Position numbers and translations under genes: made by a program. Shown here piece after piece: positions 21,661 through 33,600 of a stretch of DNA of 64,000 bases. The DNA comes from Oscarella lobularis (lineage: Eukaryota; Porifera; Homoscleromorpha; Homosclerophorida; Oscarellidae). The notes under the pieces are model-generated. The model searched no databases, was not told where the DNA came from, and saw only the letters and a program-made list of their open reading frames with translations. Location of the stretch: NCBI RefSeq assembly GCF_947507565.1, contig NC_089189.1, positions 1,302,001 to 1,366,000 of the forward strand. Reading direction: 5' to 3'. Each line of letters opens with the position of its first letter. Within the stretch, counting starts at the first letter, position 1.

Positions 21661-24600
21661 CTAATTTCGCTTCAGAACTACCGACGTCGACTTGTAGGCT
21701 AGTGAGAGGACTATTCCGCCTCCTCCATCTACCGTTACCGCGTCAAAGGTTCCCGCAGCCACGCCAGAACCGAAAGTCAAAATACGGGGACCTTCTTCTC
21801 CCGGAAGCAGAGCGTTTGTGGCGTTCCACATAACGTGTACATTGCCGGCGAGCGAAACACTCTTGGCTTGCGTACAATCGAGTATGGAGCTTACAATGCG
21901 ACCATCGCTTTCGGTTACGGTCACCGTAAGAGTTCCTTCAGAAGTCTGCCTGAAGGACGATCCGCTGCCCAGAGCGAGTGGTCGAGCGCCAAACGATTGT
22001 AACATTCCAGCGTTGACAAAAGTGCCCAAGATTGTACCGAAGCCTACAAGCAGTCCCCGATTCGTCATCGTTTTGCTAATTGTCACAGTCGCGTCATCCA
22101 ATGACACAGTTCCCGTATTTTGAAGATCGACTAAAATCGACATCGCGGACTTCACGACAGACAGGAGTCCTTTGTTGGTCACGTGACCACTACCGCTAAA
22201 TTCCAATGCCGTGTTGAAATCGTCGGCGACGGCGGTCATTGTGCCATTAGCGTCAACGAGCAGCGATCCGGCGACCGACAGCGTGCCAGCTTTCCACTTG
22301 ACAACCCCTCGATTAATCAGAGTCAAATCGCTATTGATCTGCTTTGTGCTTGATCCGTCAATTACAAGAAGACCTTCATTGACAAAGAAATCGTCTTTGC
22401 ATTCAAGTGGCGTCAATACGCGGCTCGATCGCGGATTGTAGGCGGTGCAAGCGCCTGACGATAACGACGAGAGATAGCCCCCCGTCCACGTGCACGTTCT
22501 CGTGGAGAAAAGCGGCCCGTCGATGGCGATGCTCGACGTCACGGTCCAATCAACGTTCACGTGACCGCCGATGCGAAGATTGGAGGAGGCTGTTGCTATT
22601 TGACCGGGACCGTTGATAGTAGAACCGTCGACAAGCCACGGCCATGACCCCAAGTCCATCTGTCCCGACTCGATTTGAAGAAGGTTATAATTTCGAAAGC
22701 TTGTCGCCACTTTACACGAAGCGTTTTCGTGCGTTTGACACGTGATGAGGCCGAGATTTTCGACGATACCGGAGCCGACGATTTGTCCTTCGCCGACGAT
22801 CGTTACTCTTCCGGTTTTCTCGTTTCGCAGGCGGCCGCTTGACAAGACTTCAACGGACTCCTTGAGGAGAAAATCGCCAAAATTCTGCACTTGGTTAGCT
22901 ATGCTAACTGATTGGCTAAATGAGTTAATCTCCTTGGTCATTCTACCGGTTTCCGCTATGACTACGATTCCCGATCCGGTCATCGATCCGCGTATGAGCG
23001 ACAGGTCGCTCGTCACGTTGGCCATCCCGTCGACTTGCAACGTACCGCCATCGATTGTTACCTTGGCAACGAACGTCGCACCGACGACGTTGCGAGCGAC
23101 AACGATCGTGCCGCCCCACCACACCGTCAGCGGCAGAACGATCGGACTCGGCGACGTCAATTGGAGAATGCCGCCCCCGTGGATTTGTATGGACCCTCGT
23201 CCAACAATGATTTCAGGTAGACATTGGAACGTGTTGCCGCCGATGCCAAGTCGCGTTCCTTCAGCGACGTACACGCGACCGCCTGTGCCGTTGCACAGAC
23301 CGCCGCGATTCAGTTGTAACCGGCCGACGTTGACGGACACTTGACCGCCCGTGTTGACGAGTTGAGCGTCTAAGGTGAACAATTCGAGCGAACCGCTCGT
23401 TTCGACGACGAGTCGTCCGTAGTTGAGCAGAGTTGAAGTGCCGCCAATTTTTCCCATTGTTAGAGTTGTCGTGCCGTGACGACTATTGACGAGACGGGCA
23501 TCCTCTTCGAGATAGAGACCCCATGAGTTCCCGGAGTAGGACCAGTAAGACGATGACGGCGGCGAGGACGAGATAACGGCTTGCGTGTGACTAATGAGAT
23601 CGGCTTGCCGGAGTACGCACTTCGAACGTATTGAAGCAACCGTTAGAGCGTCTGTTACGTTGATGAAAAAGTACCGTCCGGGTGTCGCCGTTTCCGCATT
23701 GATGTAACCGCTGCTGCAAAAGAATTGGCTGACAGTGAGAAGTGCTCGCGCCTTGGGCCGACCGCCTTTGATTGTTGACGACGACCGCCATGACAACGAC
23801 CGCTGCATGAGGAGTTCGTCAATTTGAAATCGTTGAGGAAAAATTACCGTTCCACCGGAAAGCGTCGCTTTCCGAATTCGAGTAGTTGCGTTGAAACGAA
23901 CGACGCCGTAAGAGACGCTTAGAAAAGAGAATGGACGCAAGGAAACCGTTTCGTGTATGATAACGTCGCCGCCACTCACGACGAGCTGCGAGAAGGTGAT
24001 GTTTGAAGAATTGGCGTAGATGCCGAGAAGACCCGATGTCACGTAAACGATGCTGTCGACGTCGCAGCGTATGACGGCACTGTCGTTAAAAGTGTGATCA
24101 CCACCACTGAATTGAATAGACGTTTCAGGTTCGAGCTGTAAGCCGCCGCCGTTGTGGTGCGACGAGCGATACAGCTTGAGTTCGCCGCTTTTAACAGCAA
24201 TCCATCCGCCGTTGTTGTCAAAATCCGGATTGAATGACGCTTTGCCACCGCCGACGTCTACAACAAAAGTACCGTTGTTTACGAACCTACCGTTCGTACT
24301 GGAAACCGTCGTTCCCGTTGAGTCGAGAACAAAAGTACCGTCATTGACAAGCGTTGCTCTTTGCAACGACAAGGAAGCAGACGCTCCAGTCAGTGTGGCT
24401 CGTTCTTTAAACACGACCGTTCCCTCTTCTATCATCGTCGATTGATAAGTATAATAGTGGTTGTAACCCCAATACCGCGTGTAGTCGGCTTTCTTAAGTC
24501 GAGCAAGACGATGGACGACAAACCACGGCAAGGCTCTACTGCGACCTTTAATTTTTCCCCCGACAGAGTGGAGCTCGTCAACGTCAATATGACCGTCGTC

Positions 24601-27600
24601 ACCGGTTTGAACCACGTCGCCCCTATATATGTAGAGACGAGGTGCTCTAAGTGGAGACTTCAGTTGAACGGCTCCAGTTGTAATTCTCACTTCCTTTCGG
24701 ACAAGCAATCCCATTAGAGCATTAACCCGGAATACTCCGGAACTTACAGACAAAAAATTAAAAGTCGTGTTTTGCGTGGCGGTGTCAAGGTTAATTGTGG
24801 AGGTTGATAAAACGCTTGAATGAGCGAGAGATACGTTGGACATTGGAGCGAAAGTTGTTGTACCACTGAGCTGTACAGTGGTACCGGGGGCTGCGTCAAA
24901 CGTTCCGTTGTGAACACTGGTGCCAGATAGTCTCAACGTTCCCTTTTCAACTCTCAGATTACCGTTGTTTGTCAGATCGGCGTAGATATCAACAACGGCG
25001 AGTTCTCCGCCACAAAGCAGTTCACCGTCGACTAGGATCTTGCTTCCTCCTTGATTGCGGAACGTTCGCGACGTCAGAACTCTTGCATTGGCGTAGGGCG
25101 CAATGTCGATTACTGCGCCATTGTACATGTTGAAGTTGCTACTTCCTCCGATAAGAGCTGATTTTGCTATGACAAGATGGACACTGTCAAGCAACTGGTA
25201 ACTGCCTTGAACGAGCAAGTAATCGGTGATGGTGATTGTTCGCTTTCCCTTCACACTGGCGCTAGTTCCCCATATGAAAGTCGTCACTTGAACGTCTTTG
25301 TCACCCGTCATGGTCGTCCAGCGCCCTGATAACTCCAATACGCCAATTGTCAGAGGACTTCCGGAAGTAGCCGTAAACGTTCCCGACGTGTGAAGGACTT
25401 TTTCGATGTGGCTGTTATTATTGACCGTAAGAAAGAGCTGTGATAGGATCTCAACCCGAGTTAAGTTCAGATATGTTGACGATATACGCAACGTTCCTCC
25501 GGACACCCGAACGGTGCCAAAAAAGCCCCTGGACGTGGACAAGACCGCGAAGACGAGCGTCGTTCCTGTTTCAACTTCAAATGTTCCGCGTCCGCTAATT
25601 ATGGACGTGTTGGCTAACTCAAATTTGTCAACAGCGCTGATAAATTTTCCGGATTCCAGAGGGATGTGTATTCTACCCGAGCTCCGGCCGCCTCCGCGGT
25701 AAAGGCGAACGACGCCTTGGACATTCAGTTCGTTGAGATTCTCAAAGATAGTGCTGACTTCAACGGTGCACCCGTGATGAACGGTTACGCGACCGCGGTT
25801 GATTAATGCTCCCGACGAAGAGATAGTCGGCAACTGGTACATGTCTGCATCTCCCTCAACAACGATACGACCAGAAACGACGAGACCGTATCGGGTGTCA
25901 AATATGGCGGTTCCCTGAACGATTACCGAGCCACCGCTTATGTATTTGTTTGAACCTCCTACCGCTCGGAGGGTTGAGTTCCTTAGTAATGTTATTGTTG
26001 TCTTTTCACTGGAAGTCTGCAAACTACCAGATTTCCATATCAATGACTTTTCTATTGTACAGTTCTGAAAGCATTTGAGGGTTCCGTTTAAGTACACGAC
26101 TCCAAGCGAGAGTAACGAAGGCCTGATGTTAACATCAACCGACGCATAATATGGAATTTCTAATTCATTGATAATAGCAGCACTACTTCCAGCGATTTCA
26201 AGCGAATTGATCCTCGACGAAAGGAGAGAGATAGCGCTGTCAGCCTCGGACCAAATCTTTCCTCGCCACGTGTGCTTACCGGACAGATGAAGGCGAGAGC
26301 CGTTCAAGACCTCAATTCCTCCACTAGACTCAGATCCTTTGGCAATCCAAGCTCTGCCATCGAAGCTGCAGTTACCGTTGTTGACGAAATGAATATTGAG
26401 GTAGTGTCCAGTACTTGCCGTCAGCGATTCCTTAAGGGTTCGAAAGGCGAGCGTTCCGTCATTGACAATTTGTCCACCACTGCCGTCTAGAGTAGGTTTG
26501 GAAATGGTCGTCACTTCTACCCGCGTCGCTTTCGGTACGACAAGTTTTGCCCCCTTAGTGAAATACTTCCAACTCGTGCCGTGGAGAAACATTTCGTTTC
26601 CAAGAACGATTTGGACGGATGAGACGTCAGCATAGTCAACGTAGAAATACTTGTTCACCCGCATCGTCGGCTCTCCCGAAATTCCGTGTACATCGCAGCC
26701 GCGACTTCCGAACGAAAGAATGTCGACGTCGTGAGTTTGGTTCGAAAGACGAATTGCTGAGCTCCATTCGTTGACACGAACATAGCTCGCAGAAAGTCTG
26801 CCCACGGATGTTAGAGTTGCATAATAGCCGACACTCAAGAAATCGAATCGGATATTACGATGCGTCGTGATAGCACAGTTGGAAGCTGTTAGCGACTTCA
26901 CCTGTCCTGTTGTGTTCAAGGTCAATTCTCCTCTGCTGACTAAGATGCTGTTTATCGGGACGGTTAATGCGCCGTTGATGACAACCTTGGAGCTGGTTTG
27001 GTCAATCCGGAGCGTACCGTGTGCGGTTAAACGTGATGTCGAGTCAAAAAAGTTTGATCCAGCTCGAAAAAATAGTGCCGCAGTCGAGCGAATCAAGCAC
27101 TCTTTTCTGTTGGTTATGCCTCCGTCCAGGAAAACGTCTCCGCCAGAAAATGCAAGAAATCCTTCGTTCACCAGAGGAACGTCGATTTCGAATCTTGATA
27201 CGGACGCGACGTCAAAATACGAGCCGGATGTCAGTATAAATCGCGACGCCCCTGTCATTCTGAGAGTCAAGTAGCGATATCGATTGCCGTCGCCAGCCTC
27301 GATCGTTGAACCGCCGAAAGACACAAAATTGATAAACGACAGTCGCTTCTTTTCCCGCGACGAATACTCCGACGGTCGCAAATTAAGTGGGCCCAGCACG
27401 TTCCATTGCGAATTAGGAGACGCACCGGAGATTTCTCCGTTAATCCAGTGCATGAGATCCGTCACGTTGACGTTACCCCGCAAAAAAACCGAACCGTCTG
27501 TTAAAGTGAGTTTTTTGAACGTCATAGAGGCGGTTAGAGTGAGGGTAGCTGAATTCTTGACTTCAGGTACATCAAGCTTCGCTCCGCTCTCAACTGTTAC

Positions 27601-30600
27601 GCGGCTTGTAAAGGATAATCCACCAAGACCCGAAACATTTGCATTCGAGCCGAAAACTGCTTCGGTACTAGTAAGAAGGCCGCCTCTCCTTATCTCTACT
27701 GTGCCGTTGATGACAGCCGACGTCAGCAGCAAATTTGTATCACTTTCAATAGTCATCAGGCCCGTGTGTTTGAGCTGAGATGCTATGGAAAGGGACAATA
27801 CTCTCGATGCTATGCAAAGTGTGCCCTCGTTAACAATTTGCGATCCCGCTTGTCCAAAGTTTTCTTTTGCGTAAGACGACAAGGATGCGTTAGAAAGTAC
27901 GTGAAAGATCTTGTTTGAACGAAAATCGACTCTTCCTTGAGAATGATACGCCTTTCCGTGTAAACGAACGTCGGCGTCAAGTGTTTTCACTGTTGAACCT
28001 TCGAGAACGAACGACCCGTAGACATTCAGACGCCCACCTCCGGTCAACCACGACCCGGCCCAAAGAATCGTTCCATATATGACTGCTTCGCCTGTCCATG
28101 TCAAAGTGTTGTGTACAGCAATAACAGCTCCTTGAAAAACCGTCAAATTAACTGTGGTTACTCCATGACGGATGGTGAGCTCCGGTTGATGGTTTGCGTT
28201 TAATATTCCACCCACAGTCAACGATTGGACCTTCACCCAGTATGAAGTCGTAACCACGAGTCGTCTAGGAATACTAATCACAACGTGACTGCTTGCAGTA
28301 GGAACGCGTCCCGCACTCCACGACTGACTATCTCTCCACAGGCCGTCGCCTCTACTTTTCCAATACGTGTATATGCCGCTCTGAACTCTCCCGGGACAAG
28401 CGTCCGTTGTTTTGATGCACGAATCGGCAGATGCGCACCAGTGACACTTGGACTGATTATTGCAAGATTTTTCTAACGAGAAAACGTTGCATACAGTCTC
28501 TACAGTCGGAAAGAAAAAGAGAAAGAACAAAAGTCAAAAAGAGTTTAGCCTGAAGTCGTTTTGCCAACCTGAGGAGCACTGAGCGGCGGTCAAAGTCCAC
28601 GTCTGACAAGATCGTCCTGAAGTTTTATGGTATGCGGTTTTTGTTACACAAGTACCGCCATCAGAAAACCATACGCACTTGCTATCCTGAAGGCAGGCAA
28701 CGCAATTTCCGTGAGAACAGGTGTCGTCTGCAGGAAGGAAAGCCTTTTGACTCATACGCGTGAAAGGGAAACTGAAGAAATACATACCTGCAACCGTTAG
28801 CTTTGAGTGTGACAGACCTGATGAAATTCTGGTGTTGCCGTTGAAACTGAGCTCACCGAGCCCCGAGAAAGTGAACGAGCCTCCCGTCCATCGAGCGAAA
28901 CCGTTGACGGCGACTGCTTCAGAGCATTCGAGCGTGCCGTCGCTCAACTCTAAAACGTTTATGGCCAACGCGGTTGCAAGTTTTACCGTTCCGCCAGAGA
29001 CGTTTACGTGTTCAATGCAAAACGAACTTCGTATGACAATGCTGCCTCCCGACTGAACTGAAATTGCTTTCAGAACCGCTGATGTGCTGTTCCATTGAAC
29101 TGTTGCCGTTTTGACTTCAACCGCTCCCTGGATGTTTAAAGTTGATTCGGCGCTGCTGCTGTGCTGATTACTGGTGTACATAAGGCCGCTACCATCGTTG
29201 ACTATCAAAGTGCCTCTGTTTTCACTGCTGCCTCTTAGTTCGAGGTCGCCCGTCTTCACTTCGACCGTTCCGAAATTGCTAAAGTAAATGTTGACGATGG
29301 CCAACTTCCGCGGAACCATTTCGATGCGAACTAGACCGTTATTCACCAGCTCTCCGTCGCTTGCCGAAGCCGGATTGCCTCCGTTGATTTGAACGTAAGT
29401 CGATTGGAACGTGGCTACAGCAGAGGAAGCAATTGTCAGTCTCGACTGCTTCTTCACGTCTAAGGTGCCAAAGTGAAATGTCGCCGCCTTTACTACGATC
29501 ATTTCGCAGTTTACGAGCTGCTTTGACGAGTCTGTTGAAATTTCTAAATTGAAGACAACGACGGAAGCAAGCTGATCGGAAGACGACCCAAACGTTCCGC
29601 TGCGGAATATCAGCGTGTTTACGTAAGAGGAATTGCCTCGGACAGTCGACGACCCGTCGACTGTGAGGCGATGAATGCGAAGTTCTGGCTGAAGGCGAAC
29701 GCTAGACGACTGTACTAGCAGCAGAGAAGCGATTGTGACGTTGTTTTGACCGGAAATCGAGAGAGAGGCGCTGCTAATTCGGACGTTGGTGAGCACACTG
29801 CGGCTGTCGGTGTTCAGCTCGACTTCTCCATTTGAAACATAAAGTTCGCACGTGTCACAGAACTCTTCCGCGCTGATTTGACTTCTGCTGCTGCCCACTA
29901 TCTGAAGCTGCGACTCTTTGCCTACAACGGAAAAGGTACCCTTCGACTCACCGTCTACCTGCTGAAACTTCAAAATGTTTAGTCGAGCTTTTGCCTTAAT
30001 TTTTCCATTGTTCAAAATCGGGACATCAAGCACTGCTTTTGTCGATAGCCCAACGGTTTCAATTATCCCATCATTGATAATGATTGGCGAAGAAGAAGAA
30101 TCTTTTGAGAATGAAACGTAGTGTCGAAGAGTTAAATTGCCTCCTTGACGAATTCTGAGCGTCGACCCTTCGGCAAGAAGCAGGGCTGTATTCGGGTGCA
30201 TTCCCTCAATTGCCGAATTACCGTAAAGGGACAAGGAAGAACTCCGAATCGTGGATGATTTTTCCAAGCTTGTCTTTCCCATTGAACGCACGCTGACTTT
30301 AATCATACTGCCGCCGAAAAAAGTTACCTCTTTCCTAATGGTAACGTTTGTACGACCGGTCTCCACACCTTGAAGCGTTCCATCAGTTATCGTCAGCTCT
30401 TCACAAGAAAAGTTTCCTTTCATTTTGACTGTTGACCCTGATTGAATTGTTAAAGCCTTCACGTCAAACAGTTCTGTCCCGATTTCGTCGATTTCAAGTG
30501 TTCCACCGCTGGTAACGGGCACCGCGCCTCTTCCTGTTACGGAGCAAGAAAAGTAGGCCACTCCAGCGATTTGCAATTCCGCTGAATGAGCAATGCTGAT

Positions 30601-33600
30601 AGATCCATTCATGGGGCACAGGATGGTTCCGGTGACTGATGCTTTTGAATCGTTGTTGACAAGGAGCTGGCCAAAGTTGTTTAACGATGAAATCTTAAGA
30701 GAATTAATCGGGCTGGAAGCGATTGTGCTGATAAACAATGATCCTCTGTTCTCTATGTTCCCGTTACCAACTACTGAGGAGTCAACCGATTGAGAAATGT
30801 TGAACACGGCTTCAGATGCAATCTCCAGAACCGAAAGGCGTGAAAGCTCCAGCTTGCTCCCCACTTTTCCCGTCCACTGGCCACGCTTCTTTACCAAGAG
30901 TCTTTTGCCGCTTATGACGTAGCTGCCAGACGGATTCAAGTTACTCGCTACGTTGAAATTTTCTACACGAAACGGATATCTGTCAACGTGACCGCCTCCG
31001 GAAATAAGCCCCCCGCAATACAGAAAATCGTCGAGAACGTCTACTTTGTCTCTAGCTAGAAATTCACCGGAGACCATGTAAAGCTGATTACTGACTATCA
31101 CAGGAACGTACGATTCGATTTTTCCGCCGAAAATTTTTAGCTGTCCCACACGAAGAACGTCGGAGTAAAGAGGAACAACGAGCAGCCCATCGAATATTTC
31201 TATCGTCGTAATAAACGTTGAATGGGACAGATCGAGATTGAGGGTGCCTCCTGATACGACAACGTGACTGACATTGAGTGCGCGAGACGATACTGTTGCC
31301 GTGCCCGAAAAAGATAGACGACCTTGCCCCGAAATGACTGAATCAGGAAAAGATCGAAAGTTCCCAGACAGCTTCAACTCGGTGCCGAGAGGGATTTCTA
31401 TTTTTCCCGCTGTCATCACGTCGCCGTGTGCCGTCACCGTGTCGGACTCGACAATGAAAAGGCCCTCGTTGCGAAACGGTGTTTTCAGCGAGAATGTTTT
31501 CGCAATTTTTGTCGTTCCGTAGTTGACGATTAGACTTGTGTCGTAGCGCGCGCCATAGTATCTATAGTATCTATAGTATATATAGTATCTATAGTATATA
31601 TAGTGCCGCTCGAATGTAGCTCCTCGATCCGCAAGGACCGCAGTCGCGTTCTGACCAATTACAAATTTTGCGTTGGAACTCAGTCGAATGGTTCCATCTA
31701 TGTAGGCATTGTTAGACACGAATACGGTTGTTCCTGGATCGACGACAAAGTCGCTTGATGGCATTAAAGCAACGAACGACTCGACGACAAGTTCTCCTTG
31801 CCCAGAAACTTTTCCTCCGTACCATACGCCGTCGGCTACGGTCGTGCTGCCGCTCGTGAGAGATGAAACAAGCCCGTTTGTTACATTGGCGTAAGTGATA
31901 TTTGTCTTGCCGCCGAAGTTCGCAGTACCAGACGTTAGCGAAAGTGAGTCGATTTTCACCTCTGACGTCGAAGAGCTAGAGACAACACTAGACGAATCTG
32001 ATAAGAGCAGTTGGCGTAAAAATATCACCGACGTCGCGTTAGGTGGCGGGGAAAGAACAACTGTTCCCTTTGTTACTTGTAACGAAGATATTTCGACGTT
32101 ATCAGTTTGGATATCGAGCTGGCCAGATTGGACATTTATCACTCCGGAACACCACAGTTTGGCTGTGTCTTTAAGAACATGACTTCCGGAAGTAATTTTA
32201 AGCGTGCTGTTGCTGCTGGCTAGTTCGATGTCTCCCCATGATGTTACAGAGCCTCTCAAGTTCAGGCCACTGGCACCGAGTGCTTTAAGCGTGCCGCGAT
32301 TTTCTATTTTTGCATTCAGTGTGAGGTAGCCGGGAAGCTGACCGAGGGAAGTATGCTGAATGTAGCCGTAATTTGTCACAGACGCTCCTGTATCCGTGCT
32401 AACATCCACGTCAGACTCAACGAAGATTTTAGCTTCCGGCGTGACGATCATGTTCGCTCCTTGACTGAGAGTCAGAGAGCCACCTGACCATCTACTCGTA
32501 CCGGAAATTCGGAGTTGCCGAGAGACGACCAGCTTGTGGTTGTCTTCCACGAGGTCAAAGGAACGACTTACGTCAAGTCTGCTTCTACTGCCATATATCG
32601 AGCCTTCTTTCCACAGGACTTCATTTGCAGTGATGTCTCCTGTTCCACTAATCGTTCCGTCAATGAACGTCAAGTTATTAACGTGCAGAGGAGCGTCAAG
32701 TTTCAAATGAGAGACCCCGGACAGGGAGAGCTGTCGAATTTGCAATGGACTCTTCGTCTCTGAGAAAAGCGTCAACTCACTTCCGCTGCTCAACGAGAGA
32801 CTTTCCGTGACTAAATTCTTTTCGATTGAGTGGATAACGATGCGAGAGTTGAGACGTAGATTTCCTCGCAGAGTCAGAACGTCTATTGTCAAAAAACCAC
32901 TGTTCAAGTCCAGCGTGCTGGTGTTGCTGGAGGACACCGTGCAGTAGGAAGAAATAACGTGCCTGCTACTGCTACTACTACTACTTATCTGCAGAATGCT
33001 GCTTTCTTGGAGTGAAAGGGAGCCAGTATGGAATCGACTATGTCCATACAGTCGAAGACTGCCATATTTCTGAACCACAAAATCGCCGTAGTTCTCGAGA
33101 ATTCCGTACACAGAGAATGCTTGGCTGCTTTCAATTGTCAGAGTGCCTTTGTTGATAATAAACGAAAGTCCTTCGTTTTGCTCCACGGACGATGACGAGT
33201 CAACAGTGAAGCTGGCACCGGGTAGAACTGTGATTGAGGATCCGTCGTATTGGACAATTTTCCCATATCCACGCCACGTTGCTTCATTTGCGATAGCAAG
33301 ATTGACGTACTTCATGCTTTTCGTGCCGCTGTCGACAATCCTCAGTCTTCCAGCAACTTTCAACGTTGTCTACAACACAACAGAACAAGGTATTGTTTTT
33401 TGGCAACCTATTCGACGTTCGTTACCTGACCAAAGACGTCTCCTTTAATCCAGCCGCTGATCCACTGGAGATGATCGGCGATAGTTCCGCCATTGGTTGC
33501 TTCAAACTCCCCGCTATCGGACACAGTTAATTCTTCAACGTAGACGCTTCTTTGCGATACAAAGGAACCTGTGCCACTGACATTAACTCGATGAATATAA

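Noticed and set aside
22742-23344. Long plus-strand open frames opposite the giant genes
   Set aside because: They are antisense shadows of the solenoid coding frame, Pro/Ser/Thr-rich, without start context or conservation between the two copies.
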